Positions 31,007 to 43,747 of a DNA stretch of 64,000 bases are shown here, in pieces. Source of the DNA: Saitoella complicata NRRL Y-17804 (taxonomy: Eukaryota > Ascomycota > Saitoellomycetes > Saitoellales > Saitoellaceae); assembly GCF_001661265.1 (NCBI RefSeq), contig NW_017567022.1:1-64000 (forward strand), given 5' to 3'. The notes beneath the pieces are model-generated. The model was not told where the DNA came from. It saw only the letters and a program-made list of their open reading frames with translations, and did not search any database. A program made the position numbers and the translations under genes. Position 1 is the first letter of the stretch. The number at the start of each line of letters is the position of its first letter.

Positions 31007-31761
31007 TGTGTCAATGGTCAAGACGGCGAACGACGTGGCCAAAATGACGGATGGCGGACGCGGGCTCATGAGAAACGACGATGAGGAGATACCACGATGA
31101 GCATACTCCATTTACCTACCTACCTCCTTTGTACCTCCCCAGGTGCAATCCTACCCTTTCCTCAGCATACACAGGCGCAAACACAAGCATAGCGTTACGG
31201 CATTTATATCATTATCACTAGCATATCGTCATCCCTTGCGACCGCGAGGCGCGTCTACAGCACGCAGCTCGAGGCGATTTTTGTTTTCTTTTTGTTATTA
31301 CGGTTACGGCATTGTTAGCATATTCCCGATGAATGAATGGATGAGCATTTGAGGTTGATCCGTCTCATCTTGCAGGCCTTGGCAATCGCAATTGCCAGCT
31401 GAACGACTGGAAATGCCACACAACGATGTCCGTCCTGTTTTCCCTTTCACACCTCAAGTTCAAAGCGTCCTGCAAATCATGGGCTGCTTTCGCTGTCCAC
31501 CCTACGTCGTCGCCGGCATGGGGTTCTCGAAAGCATAAGTAAGTGTTCAGCCGTGTACTTAAGTATACGTAGGTCATCTAATTTGGCAGGAGGGTCGACA
31601 GGTTGCAGCACCGGAAGAGGGCCAATACAGCTGAATGCTTCAGCTAAACTACCTAGGTACCCATACATTCGTATCTTTCGTCGACCTTGACGGACCAATA
31701 TTCAGTATTATATATGTGCGAAATGACTACGAGGATGCATCCTCTCCACAACAAAACTTTA
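31007..31761. other. Intergenic stretch between convergent genes
   Basis: This stretch holds the 3' flanks of the Ibd2-like gene and the laccase gene. Nothing else was recognised. Confidence 0.5.
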
Positions 31762-34021
31762 TCAAATTCCTGCATCGACTTGGTCAATGACCACGGGAGG
31801 CCGGTCATATCTGTCCGAGTGTTAGCAGTGAAGCACATATATGACTGACCAAAACTTACGATTTCCAGTCCAGTGTGTTCTGGTACCATGGAGACGCAAC
31901 GCTCGGTGCGATATCCAAAGTATTCCGGATGTCGTCCGGGCGTTCTACGAACCTGTGACGCAAGTCAGAGATAATAAATCGGGGTGAATGCGGAAAACAA
32001 ACTGTAATCCCAGGCCAAGAGCGATGTGCCACGCAATATGACAGTGAAACATCCAACAGCCTGGATTGTCCGTCTACCTAACGTGTTAGATAGCTCGCTG
32101 GCATTCTGTTCTGTATTCCTCGTACCTTCCAGGCCAAAACCATGGACCCGCCCGGGGGACACATAGCGGTGTCACGACGTACCGGGTTGTAGCCGTCAAG
32201 GACTGCCGTTGTACTAGCAAGTGTTAGTACCCGTAAGATCAGTACAATATAACGCTCGTTACTTACTTTGTGAATTGAGCCGCCGACTGAGATAGGATAT
32301 AAAAGTCATGTCCATGAAGATGCATCGGATGCGCGATGCCTCCAGGTGTCTGGATGACAAAATATACCCACTGGTCCTTCTGGGTAAAGGTGTATACGTT
32401 GTAGGACGGAGGATAGCTGAGATTAGAGCCGTACCATGCATGATTCTCAACAATGCCGAGAGTTGGCTAAACCAAAATCTGATAAGTCTAACACCGATAA
32501 CCTAGATGTTGGAGGGGATACGTACGTTGCTGTAGTCAATCATGAACGAACTCTCTCCAGGGATAGTTGTGTTCAAGTTTCCCGGATCCGTGAAGGTCGG
32601 TGCTGATGCTGATGTCGTTGGGGAAGTGGCATTGGTCGTGTTCAGTGCTCCACGGACTTGAGGAGCCCCAGGAGGAGGCCCAAACCCTCTCGCGACAGCA
32701 GGAGCCTGGTCCTGAATGTAAAAAAGCTGAGACCGCGAAGGGCCGGAAGTGTTCCAATGATTAGTGATCATTCCGTAGACGAAGTCGGCCTGCAAATCGA
32801 TGGGAACCTCCTTGAACAGCACAGGTTCCAACATACTAGCCGGCAAATCAAGACAGTTCTCCTGAATGTCCCACTTCTCCGTTACCGGATAGGCCAAGGG
32901 CGCTCCGGCGTACCGTAATACTCCAAGACCTGACTGCTGATAGTTTAAATTGAAAGCACAATGGCCCAGAACAGCGGGTTCAGCTCGTATCCAATAATTG
33001 TCAACGTCAAGGCTGGCCTCAAATATGATCTCGTAACGTTGTCCAGGTGTAACGAAGATGTGATCGACCACCACTGGTTGAATAGGTGTGTAATCCGTGC
33101 TGACAAGCGTAAAGTTGTGCTTGTCGATGCTGAAATAGACACTGTTCTCTCCACAGCTACCGACAAGACCCATCTTGTACTTCTTGCCCGGCTCGACAGT
33201 GACATTCAGGTGAGCACCGGTGATCGTACCCGAATTATTGAAGACATTCGTGCCGTTCAGGAGAAGGTTGACGGCATTTTCAAGCACGGCACCGGCGCCA
33301 AGACCGCTGTGCGAAAAGTTCCGCATAACCTGGAAAGCCGATATGTGACGCCAATCCTCAAGCATTAAAGGACCCAAGTCGACATCATAGTTGGCGCTTG
33401 TTGGGCCATAGACGGTAAGCGGACCCAACACTCCTTCAACATATTGCAAGCTGAAATGAGAGTGATACCATGACTGACCATAGTGATCGGCTTTGAAATG
33501 ATAGGTGAAGTTTCCGCCGGGTGGGATTGGCGTCTGAGTGACACCTGGGACGCCATCCATATCGTTGGTGTTCAGCTGAGTTTGTGCGTGCCAGTGGATC
33601 GAAGTTCCATTGTCTTCAAGTTTGTTGGTGACATGAACCTTGATCTCGTCTCCCCAATTTGCCCAGATGTTCGGTCCTGGAATGGTACCATTGACGCAAA
33701 GGACTTGCCTTTCAAAACCATCAGGAGCGAGAGTGATGTTGACAATCTCAAGCCAGTATTCGCGGATGACACCGGTGTTTGGGGATTCTTCAACTGAATA
33801 GTAGTCTGTATAGATACTGTAATTACCCCAGCACTAATGACCTTGTCAGTACATAACGAAGACCTGATCTCGTGTGGGAAAGCACTCACCGAGCGGTTGC
33901 TAGCAGAGTTCTCACAATACGAGTCGGCCCTGCGCTCTAAGGGAAGGACGTGAGCAAATATGCTTTGGAAGAGAACGACTGTCGCGTTGAGAATGAGTAA
34001 GAGTCGAAACATGACGGCCAT
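31762..34021 (-). CDS. Secreted laccase / multicopper oxidase (ascomycete type)
   Basis: Seven exons (34021-33890, 33833-32526, 32466-32267, 32213-32126, 32073-32003, 31952-31860, 31810-31762) give 646 residues, all phases consistent. A signal peptide ([27 protein letters not shown]) is followed by [15 protein letters not shown], typical of ascomycete laccases. All four copper motifs are present: HWH (His124/126), WYHSH (His168/170), [10 protein letters not shown] (His526/529/531) and HCHIAWH (His586, Cys587, His588, His592). Laccases oxidise phenols at a type-1 copper and reduce O2 to water at the trinuclear cluster. Many N-glycosylation sites occur. The chain ends QVDAGI, without the DSGL-type plug of processed laccases. 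A TATA box lies about 110 bp upstream. Confidence 0.95.
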
Positions 34022-34127
34022 GGTTCGTGCAACGTCAACGACTGATCTGGAAAGAAGAAAGCTTGTGGCTTCCCCGACGTTTGTCGAACGAGTGGTTGAA
34101 CGGAATATGTAGTCCAGTAAGCTCCAT

Positions 34128-34133
34128 TATATA
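34128..34133 (-). promoter_or_regulatory. TATA box of the laccase gene
   Basis: TATATA (self-complementary) lies about 107 bp upstream of the laccase ATG at 34021, in the sequence GAGGTATATAATGG on the coding strand. Confidence 0.6.
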
Positions 34134-35056
34134 CCTCGCCTTTGGCAATGGATATGGTGACTGTCGTCGAGCTTGCGCCGGCACCGTTCCGTTTGCGTGG
34201 GCACGGTTGCTCAAGAGCAGCAAGTACATACAGTACCCCAGGCTTTCCGGTACGCAACCGAGCGCGGCTGGTTCGAACTTGAACGCCGGCCGTGAGTGGT
34301 GAACCCCTTCGTCTTTAAATTAAGGATATCCAGAAATAGCTGTGGTCGGTTGGCGAATGGTTGTTTGGTACGTGGCATATACTGCGCAATGAGGTGTTAT
34401 CAGGATGCGACGGTGCGAACAGTACAAGTATACCGATACCGGCCAGCTTTGACTCTCCTACGGTCCGAGGGCTAGAGGTCCGCTTCCGTGCCCGTAGACC
34501 GATAGATAAACCTGAAGCTTCGTCATCCTTGCTCCGATCTGCAGAAGATCACTTTTTGTGCTTGCTTGCCGCATCCACTCAGATATCTTCACGGCCTGTA
34601 GAATGTCGTTTCCCTATATAGCCGCTGGAACGAGACAAGCGATTTGTAGCGTACCCCAATTGCTGAAAACACGGATCAAAAATCAATCGCATGAAACGTA
34701 TGGGGGAATTCGGCCAATTATCGAATTTGTCTCAGGCGTTGCGGCATATCCAATATGGAGCGTAGGCCATGGTCAACTTACCTTCATATATGATCAAGCC
34801 CATCGCGGCATGCTACGAACCCGCATTTGAAAGTAATTGGGATTCCGAATTATGAGCTGAAAAATGGTCCGAGAAGAACAGACATTGAGTCATCACTGCG
34901 ACCCTGATCTCCTACTTTGCAGGTTCGACTACGTGAACGTATCGGGATCTTTATTGCGGACGTGCTTGGGCGATGTCACGTAGGCGTTCAACAACGCACC
35001 GACGTCCAAACTCGAGAAAACATACATTCAAAATCCGAACAACTCTTAACACAAAT
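34134..35056. other. Laccase upstream region and intergenic DNA
   Basis: No gene is seen. The left part is the regulatory region of the laccase gene; the right part holds the 3' end of the flavoprotein gene. Open frames here are short and without domains. Confidence 0.5.
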
Positions 35057-36142
35057 CTAATTCTTCAACCCCTCCGCCTGCGCCCTAACCCTCTCCCTAA
35101 CCAACCCCTCCAACCCCCCTCCCTCAACTTCCTTCCCCCAATCCGGCCTCGGCATTTCAAACCCCTCCCCAACCCTCCCATACGTAATCCCCCCCAACCT
35201 AGACACAGGCTTCAACACATTTACATCAACGATATTCTTCGACGAGTTAAGCGCATCTTCGCGGACGTGAAAGTAGACACCCTCGAGGACGAGGAGGGTT
35301 CCGGTTTGTGCGTGCGGAGGGAGTTTGGAGTGGAAGGGTGTTGAGGAGAGGAGGCGGCATTCGATGCTGAAGGCGGATTCGGCGACGATTGGGGCTTTTA
35401 CGACCTTAGACGGAGTTTGTGTCAACCCACTACGCCCTCGATATTAGCACGTGCAAAAAAGGGAGATGAGGGAGGATGTACGTGAGAGCCCATTCGGAGA
35501 CGTCGGAGGGAGCGTTGATGGCGCAGTAGTTTGCCGCTTCGACCATCCACTCTGAGATAATATTCACCGTTAACTCTTTTGTGTCGAGGGCGTTTTGGAG
35601 GGTATCCTTGAATGCGCCTTGGCCGGACGAGAAGCCGACAACCAAAATCGGTGGCTATCCAACAATCCCAATCAGCATTTGTACGTAAGAAGGATGAGGG
35701 GGTGAGGGAGGACGCACGTCGTGATTGACGATCTGCGTATACGAAAACGGCGCCAGATTCTCTCCTTTCCCATCCTTCGAAACGGTACTAACAAACCCAA
35801 TCGGCCTCGGCACCACGCCCGAAATCAACAGCTTGTAGTTATCACCGGGGACTCTTCCCTCCTCATACGGATCAATACTGATTTTCTGCTTGGTGAGGAC
35901 AGAGGGGTCGGAAGAGCCAGAACCGGGGGTCCAGGCTGGGTTGGGAGATTTGGTGTAGGTGAAGCCCGGCCGGGTAGTGTCATAGTCTGGACGAGAGGCT
36001 TCGACGGATTTGAAGTCTTTGTGGGGGTTACTTCAGTATAAGTCAGCATATGACCACAGCTGGGGGATCAAGGATGAAAGACGCACCGACCGAGGGCAGC
36101 TTCCCACTTCTTGGTTGCTTCTGAAGCGGCGTTGGTAGACAT
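35057..36142 (-). CDS. Flavin reductase-like protein, FMN-binding split barrel (intron-containing paralogue)
   Basis: Four exons (36142-36087, 36030-35718, 35654-35482, 35429-35057) give 304 residues. The core matches flavin-reductase-like split-barrel proteins: SIDPYEEGRVPGDNYKLLISGVVPRPIGFVST, ENLAPFSYTQIVNHDPPILVVGF, then TVNIISEWMVEAANYCAINAP and a closing LGGITYGRVG. Such proteins bind FMN and pass electrons to a partner oxygenase or act as stand-alone reductases; which applies here is unknown. There is no signal peptide. A second gene of the family at 51957-52898 aligns along the full length but has no introns. The intron after NHD is bounded by GTGCGT and GATAG. Confidence 0.88.
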
Positions 36143-36366
36143 CGTTCTTCTTGTCGACTGCAAAAGAAAACGGATCAATACACGAGATTGAGCCAGTTTG
36201 GAAAAGATGTTGGGGGGTGGATGTCGTCGTTACAGGGAGAATCTTGCCAGATCGGGTACTGCACCATCACTGCTCGGTCTGAGAACACTATACGTCGGCC
36301 AACTCTAAAGAGAGGGAGAATGATGGGAGAGCTCCGTTGACGCTGGACGACAAACAACAACGACCA

Positions 36367-39300
36367 ATGCACCCGTCGACTCCGCAGACAGACAGGTTGA
36401 CCAGTGATGGAGGAGCTGCGGCTCAACTCGCTCCTCCTCTGCCGTCATTCAGTACCCCGTTCAGCCATCGGCCATTGTCAAGCACCTCGCCATCCCTCGA
36501 CTCTCAATCCAACAACAATGACAAAAAGACAGTTCCCGTCCAAGTCGCCATCCGCGTCCGTGACCTGCTGGACCAAGACGCCGCACACATCCCCACCCGT
36601 TTCCTCAAATCCTGCGTCGAATGCCACTCACCAACGACCCTCTCTCTCCCCTCCACTGGTCCGTCCTCCTCCACACCTGCTCCCACGAGCACAGGAGGAA
36701 CGAGAAAGAGCTACACCTTCGACCACGTCTTTCCCCCACCCACAACCCAATCCCAAATTTACACCTTCCTCGCACCCGGAATCGAAGCATTCGTTCAGGG
36801 GTACAACGTCTCCATCCTCGCTTACGGGCAATCCGGAGCCGGAAAATCCTACACGATGGGGACCTCCTCGGAATCTTTGGCGTCAGAGGGGATGGGCGTC
36901 ATTCCGCGTGCTGCTCAGCATTTGTTCGAGGTGTTGCCGAGGGGAGGAGGAGGGGAGTCGAGACCGGGGACACAGACGGGGATGAGGACGCCGCAGCCCA
37001 GTCGGTTGAGTATGCCGCCGTCTACCTCTAGTCCGAGGCCGGGGAGTGCTTTGTCACTTTTGTCGAATGCCACGAATAAGGGGGAGGGATGGGAGTTGAG
37101 CGTCTCCTACCTCGAAATCTACAACGAGACGATTCATGACCTCCTATCCCCCTCGTCGTCCTCCAGCATTGCAATTAGCACCTCGGCGACAGGGGTAATT
37201 CAAGTCACCGGCCTCGAGCGTGTGCCGGTAACGTCGGCCCGCGAAATATTGGAGGTATTGGAGAGGGGAAGTAAGGTCCGACAGACAGGCGAGACAGGAC
37301 AAAACGAGAAAAGCTCTCGCTCACACGCCGTCTTCACCCTCTGGCTCACCCAACGCCGTCCACGCACAACAACCCCTCCTCCCCCTCTCACCGAAGGCGG
37401 AGCAGGACCAGGGATGGTGACGGTAGTGAGTAAAATCAATTTCGTGGATTTAGCGGGAAGTGAGAGGTTGAAGAATACGGGTGCGGTGGGTGGGAGGGCG
37501 AAAGAGGGGATTGCGATTAATCAGGGGTTGGCGAGCTTGGGGAAGGTTATTTCACAGCTGTCGTCTGTCCATCCTACTCCCTCTGTCTCGGGTGGGGCTT
37601 CGATTGGGGTTCGTCATATTTCGTATCGTGACTCAAAGTTGACACGACTCCTGCAAGACTCACTCGGTGGTACCGCGCTGACATACATGATTGCATGTAT
37701 AAACCCAGCTGAATACCACCTCGGGGAAACGCTGAATACAATTGGGTATGCGCAGCGGGCACGGAAAGTGAGGGGGCGGCCTGTTGTTGGGGAGATTGGG
37801 GAGGAGGGGTGGGGTGTTGAGGAGTTGAGGGGAGAGGTGGAGAGGTTGAGAACGTCATTGAAAGGGATGCAACTACACGATGCGAAGGTGAAGGGTGTGG
37901 AAGGGGAGAGGAGGACGCCGGAGAGTGTAACGAGTGTTGGGCTGCGAGGCCAGTATGAGAGCTTAATCGCGGAATACGAGGAGACGATTCGCAAGCTTGA
38001 GGATAGTCTGTCAACCACGCGGATTGATCTGAGCACAACCGAATCCCACCTCCTCGACCGCGACCAAAAACTCGCGTACTCCGAATCCCTCAATCTCACA
38101 CTCCAACAACGTCTCGCGAAACTCATGGAACGTGAGAGTGCGACGGAGGCTTACCTCCAAGATTTGGAGGAGAAGTTGGAGGGGGAGGTAAGTGCGGGTG
38201 ATGAGACGTCCGCTCTCGTACAGAATTTAAGGGGTGAGATGGGGAGGTTGAGGAGGGAAGGTCAAGCTGCCGAGGCGTACATCGCGGACCTCGAAGAGCG
38301 GCTCGCGAGGGCTGACGCGGATGTGGAGGGTCTCACAGCACACGTCGAACGTCTCGAGAACGAGATGGAGTGTGATCGACGTGATGCCCGACTCGACTCC
38401 CTGTTGAAAGAGCTGGACGAGTTTAACTCGACCGGGATGAATGGGGAGAAGTTGGATGCGGCGGAGCAGATCGCAAAGTTGGAGGATGATTTGAGTGTGT
38501 TGCAGAGTTCGCATGAGACTGCATTGACGGATTTGGATGATATCAAGCGGAAGCACGAGGAGACCTTGAGGGAGTACGCAGATATCAATGATCGACTCTC
38601 CGAAGCTTTGTCATTGAATGCTTTCGCGATGGCGAATCCCACGCCGGCGCATTCGGCCGCGACGGCGACTACGACAACGACAGCCCTCATCGCAAGTACG
38701 AAAGACAAAAGTGGCATGGATATAGATTTAAAAGGCACGGCGGGAACAAGTCACCAGCCCTTGTTCTCGCCACCTACCTCGCTTTCGCTATCGCAGGAGT
38801 TGCAATTGGCTGGGGAGTCGCTGTCAACAACATCGGACAGCGCTCATACAAACATACATATTACTACTAATAATCTTACAATGGAGGAGTTGGAGAGAAT
38901 CCTCAAAAGGAAAGAGGAGGGGTGTGAGAGGTTGAGGAGGGAGATGGAGGTGGTGAGGATGAGGGAGGGTTACAGTGCTGCGGAGGAGAGTGTGGTGTTT
39001 GATGCGGAGCGTGAGGGTGCGGGTGCGGGGGTGGAGAGGCCAGGTCCGACGAGGGCGGATACGAGTGTGTCAGTCTACCAGACCGCAGGGAATACCCCTT
39101 TGGGCACGCACCTCCCGTTGTCGAACTTGCCTTTGGTCGACGAGCCGTCCGCCGGCACAACATTGAGAAGCGAGGAGCTGGACGACACCCCACGCACCGG
39201 CTTCTCCACCCTCAACAACGCCCTCATCTCCGTCGCAAAACCGGTCCGTCTCTCCCGCGAAGTAAGCACCGAAGAATTCCACGGCGATGACGCTCGCCGC

Positions 39301-40769
39301 CAGCTGTACGAGAATATCATCCGGCAGTTGCATGACCAGCTACAGGAGGCCGTGCAGCGGGCTGCGGAAAGGGATGAATTGGTTGTCAAATTTGAGGGGA
39401 TGGAGAGGGAAATGGAGATGATGAGGGGTGGTCGTGTTGCGACGGACGGGAATGTAAGCGTGGAGGGGGATGATAGTTTCCGGACGGCGAGTGAGGGGCC
39501 GAAGAGTGATGGTACCGACACCACACGAGGCCAGGACTTGAGATTGAAGATCAAGCGCCTCGAACAAGAGTTGCAGGAGACACATCACTCTTGGTCCCAA
39601 ACCCTTGAACAAGAACGCTCCGAAGCAAACTCCCACCTCGCCCGTCTTCGTGGCCAGCTCTCCTCAACCGAAATCATCATAAAAGCCCACCTCGACCGCA
39701 TTTCCTCCCTCGAAGACGAACTCCAATCCTCCCACCGCGAAAACGAACACCACAAAGCCAACACCCTCGAACTCCAATCCCTCATCTCCTCCCTCGAAGA
39801 CAAAATCATGTTAGTTCAGAGAGACCGAGAGGAGGTTGGTGAGAAGTTGGCGGATGTGGCGAATGTGTTGGAGGGGATGCAGAGGGAGTATGCGGCGACG
39901 TTGTTGAGGGCTGAGGAGACGAGTGCGGCGGCGGAGGGGCATCGGAGGAAGGTGGGTGCGTTGGAGGCTGAAGTTCGTGCCCTTAGGGTTGATCGGGACT
40001 CGAATGGGGCGTATGAAACTGAGGCGTCGGGTACGAAGGGACGGTATCCAACCGGGTACAACCCCGACCGCCGTCCCTCCGCCTCCTCGGTCAACTCCTC
40101 TCCCAGCAACGGCAACGGACGACGCACAACGCTCAGTCTTCACACCCCTCCTCCTTCAATGCAGTTCCCTATCCCGATGAACCAACTTCCGCCCCTCCCC
40201 GCAAGTCCAAGTCCGAATGGAACGGGACGTGCTTCGAAGCTGAGGGAGAGCGTGGTCAGTAACGCCAGTAGCCGCATCGGGGAATATACCGAGTTAGAGG
40301 AGAAATTGGACAGGCAGGAAGCTGAGGTGCGGAGGTTGGAGGATCAGTTGAGGCAGGAGAGGAAGTTGATTTCCGCGTTGGAGGATTCCCTGACGGTACC
40401 TTGAGTGTGGTCTCTCTTTTAAGGTATAACTAATATCGGCGTACAGGAAACGGAGAGACTCGTTCGCAGTTTGAGGACGGACATGAAAAAAATCGAGACG
40501 GAGAAGCAGTTGTTACAGAGTCAGGTTGGGGCGATGCAAGCTACCATTGACGACATGCGAGAGGAGACAGCGTCCTACAGGTATGCCAAACCAGACTCCT
40601 CCACGATGCGTCTCGGGAGCTCATGGGTGATGGTAATAGGTACTCTCAACAAGAATTCGAACAGGAACGCGTGAACCGCGCTCGTGCAGAGGAAGCGAAG
40701 AGGGCATTGGAGGAGCGTATGATGGCTTTATCACAGAAACGGAAGAGCAAGTTTCTCGGGTGTTTCTAA
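36367..40769 (+). CDS. Kinesin motor protein, kinesin-4 (KIF4-like) family
   Basis: Three exons (36367-40395, 40447-40580, 40640-40769) give 1,430 residues. The N-terminal motor spans about residues 55-475: P-loop GQSGAGKS (154-161), switch I NEKSSRSHAVF, switch II VDLAGSERLKNTG, then ISYRDSKLTRLLQDSLGG and ETLNTIGYAQRARKVRGRP. The DSKLTRLLQDSLGG and RARKV spacing points to kinesin-4, which moves to microtubule plus ends and restrains their growth. Long coiled coils follow, broken by Ser/Pro linkers, and the chain ends KRKSKFLGCF. Two motor loops are expanded with Ser/Pro/Gly inserts (around 195-245 and the b-sheet region near 290-300). The P-loop has Ser and Ala-Gly-Lys-Ser where most kinesins have GQTGSGKT. 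Confidence 0.92.
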
Positions 40770-41375
40770 CCTATACGGAGGTCATATATTTCAATTGCTA
40801 CATTATGGAGAAGGTAATCGTGGGCCAAGCTTCGAAAGGTTCGGGATCGACCATGTACATGCATGATCCCAGGCGACGGTCAGGCGGGTCTCCTTGCACG
40901 CGTCGCGTATACCCTCTCTGCTCCTCCTCTTGCGATTGCTGTGCTCCGCTCTGCCGTTGTATGTTCTGAACCTTTTGCCCAGTCAAGCAGCGTCGTCATC
41001 GTCTATCTATCCTTATTCAAGTCTACGTCGCATCTTCTCTCACTTCCCTTTGCGTGGTTCATTATCGGGAGATGCGTTGTTGCTGCGCGGTTGAAGTGGA
41101 ATCAAAACAGACGGCAGCCACGTCCCCTAGGACGAAGAAAAACAGGGGAAGGTCCATCGTTCATCCAGCATTTACTCCCAGGAAAACACCAAAGGACACG
41201 TGAAAGGACCAGCCGACACTCTCCGCTCTCTTGACTCGGCCCATTCGTTTCGCCTGTTTGACTTCATCCGTCAACTCCACTTTTCGACCGCATACACTCC
41301 TTACCTTCTCTATCGCCCATCATCAACAGCGCTTTCATCCCAGCCGAAGCGCCAGACAGCACAGTATAATACAAG
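40770..41375. other. Intergenic stretch upstream of the Sho1-like gene
   Basis: The stretch holds the kinesin 3' flank and the promoter of the Sho1-like gene. A pyrimidine-rich leader (about 41260-41370) ending in ACAAG precedes the ATG at 41376. No TATA box is seen. Confidence 0.5.
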
Positions 41376-42460
41376 ATGAACGGGTACAGCAACGGCTACA
41401 CCTCTCCAGAGGCGCGTCCCTACAGCGCTGGACAAGGATACCTCTCCAACCCACCCACCACCGCCCACGGACAACAACTTCAAGCACGACACGTTGAATG
41501 GGATATCGGGGTGGTCATCTCAAACCCGTTCTGGTTGATTACGGGAAGTGTCGCGGTCGTAAGTTCTCAAACCATCAATGCCAAGTGAGGCTTGGTTGCT
41601 GATATGGGATTTACAGATTGCCTGGCTCATTGCCTTCATCGCGTCCATTGCTGGCGACGCACAATCTGACTTCCCGCATTTCGCGTGGTGGGTCATCATG
41701 TACCAAATCTGTGTCATCGCCGCCGTTCTTTGCGCGGTTGTCACGTCGACTATTCCTGAATACACTCTTGCAGTACGTTTTTCTGTAGGAAGATGGTTAC
41801 AAACCGCTAATACAGAGCGTACAGTTGGTAGGATTGGTCGTGACCGCGTTCTCATGGACGTGTTCGATTACGAATACCCTCATCTACTCCGACTCATCCG
41901 CATTCTCCGCCGCAGGTGCTGGACACCTCCTTCTCTCCATCATCAACGTACGTCTTGTCCTTCTCCTCGCTTTCAAACACCCTTGCTAATGTTGTTTTGT
42001 GTAGCTTTTGTGGATTCTGTACATTGGCACCGCACCCACCGCATTCCCCCGCTCCTACATCGACTCCTACAGCATCCCCCACCTGCCATCCTCCACAAAC
42101 GGTGGTGGTCCCGCAAGCACACCCTACCCCTTCTCCTCCTCATACGCAACCCAAAAATCACCCCCAACCTCAGCCGCCTTGCCCCTCCCCCACCCCCACG
42201 TATCCGCACCCCTCGAGTCCACCAACCAAACCACCACCGCAGTTGAGGATGAAACCCTCCCGGCCCCAATGGAATACCCCTACCGCGCAAAGGCAATCTA
42301 CAGCTATACTGCCAACCCGGAAGACCCGAATGAGTTGAGTTTTGCGAAGGGTGAGGATCTGGATATTTCGGATATTAGTGGGAAGTGGTTTCAGGCGAGG
42401 AAGGTTGGGGGGGAGGTCGGGATTGTGCCGAGTAACTATGTTACGATTTTGGATCGTTAG
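41376..42460 (+). CDS. SHO1: Sho1-like osmosensor (four TM segments plus SH3)
   Basis: Four exons (41376-41558, 41617-41772, 41825-41947, 42005-42460) give 305 residues. Sho1 sits in the plasma membrane, senses turgor and scaffolds Pbs2/Ste11 to activate the Hog1 MAP-kinase path. Four hydrophobic spans lie at about residues 47-65, 70-90, 112-135 and 142-165. A Pro/Ser linker follows, then a C-terminal SH3 domain from about residue 247: AKAIYSYTANPEDPNELSFAKGE, then KWFQARKVGGEVGIVPSNYV. ALYDY-, ELSF-, W- and PSNY-type SH3 landmarks are all visible. Length and layout match fungal Sho1 (about 290-370 residues). Confidence 0.95.
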
Positions 42461-42917
42461 GCGACCGACATGAGCGCGAGAGAATGGCGGGCGGTGAGAG
42501 GTTGAGTGAGTGAAGTTGAGGACGCGGTTGGCAGATGTGAATGCGAAGGAGGGAGAGAGTGTGAAGGACAGAGTGGACTCGAACTGGGGGGTGACAAGTT
42601 GAGTGTGCGAGGACGTGCATATACAAAGAATAGCAGAATATGGCAGCGGATATGGACAGGAGTTTTGCTTTCTTGGAGGAAGCGCTTGATCTTTGATGGG
42701 ATGGATATACGTGTGGGTTGGTATATTTCGAAATTTCTTTTTGCATAGTCAATCTATATAATATCCTTGACATACTGTATTGTGCTTTGTCTCTCAGTTG
42801 CAAATTGAGATTGGTCTCGGGGTTGGTCGTCGTCGAAGATGTCATGTTGCACGGAAAGATCGGGGGATGCGGGTGTAGCCGAAACCTTAATTGAGTTGCG
42901 ACAGGAAGGGAAGAGAA
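42461..42917. other. Intergenic stretch
   Basis: This is the 3' flank of the Sho1-like gene and the promoter of the AlkB-like gene. Nothing further is recognised. Confidence 0.5.
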
Positions 42918-43747
42918 ATGATGATTGAAGTGAAGAGGAAGAGGACTACGATTGAGCATTTCTTTGCTCCGCAGGCGAAGCGGTTGCTCTTGGAGGGATC
43001 AAACGAAGCGAAGAAGGTCGATCCACCGAGTCGCCACCCACCCACCGCGAAGCCTCTGTCAACAAAGCCATATGATGTGCCAGAGATACCCGGCCTAATA
43101 GTCCACCCAAACTTCATTTCTCCTACCGAGGATCGCGCCACCATCACCTTCCTCGACACCCTACCCTGGCGTAACGACCTCCAACGCCGTACCATGCATT
43201 TCGGCGGAACATATTGCTACGGCCATCACGTCGGTGAGGGCGGGAAGAAAGCTCCAGGGATGCCGGGGGAATTGGGGTGGATCGTGGAGAGGGTGGTTGG
43301 GGAAGGGATTTTTGAGAGTTGTGATCCGCCGACGAGTGAGTAGATGTCTCGGTCACCAGGGCTACGAGAGGGTGAGCTGACAGTGACGTGGTGATAGATT
43401 GCATCGTGAATGAGTACGTAGGCAACCAAGGCATCAACGCCCACGTCGACAAACTCACCTGCGGCCCCACAATCGCCTCCCTCTCCCTCAACCACGGCTG
43501 CTACTTCAAATTCTACGAACTTCAATCCCCTCACGACGGAACGGTTTGTTCAGGCAAGAACAAAGACGCACCGAGAACCGGGAAAGAGGTAGAGTTGTGG
43601 GTGCCGAAGGGGAGTTTATTGGTGATGAGTGGTGATGCGAGAAGTTTGTGGCAGCATGAGGTGCCGAGGACGATGAGGGGACGGACGAAGTTCAGTAGGA
43701 GGGTCAGTTTGACGTATAGGGCTATGGGGAGGAAGGGTAGTACTTGA
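42918..43747 (+). CDS. AlkB-like Fe(II)/2-oxoglutarate dioxygenase with N-terminal PIP-box-like motif
   Basis: Two exons (42918-43335, 43398-43747) give 255 residues. AlkB enzymes demethylate alkylated bases in nucleic acids, or in some cases proteins. The iron ligands are His155-x-Asp157 (INAHVDKLTCG) and His226 (LWQHEVPRT), with Arg241 and Arg247 (RRVSLTYR) for 2-oxoglutarate, and NxY before them (VNEYVGNQG). The extreme N-terminus (KRKRTTIEHFFAPQAKR) resembles a PCNA-interacting box, [x]xxIxxFF with flanking basic residues, which would tether the enzyme to replication or repair foci. The HVDK...SLSLN order resembles ALKBH8/ALKBH-type domains more than ALKBH2. The substrate is not determinable. 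Confidence 0.9.
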
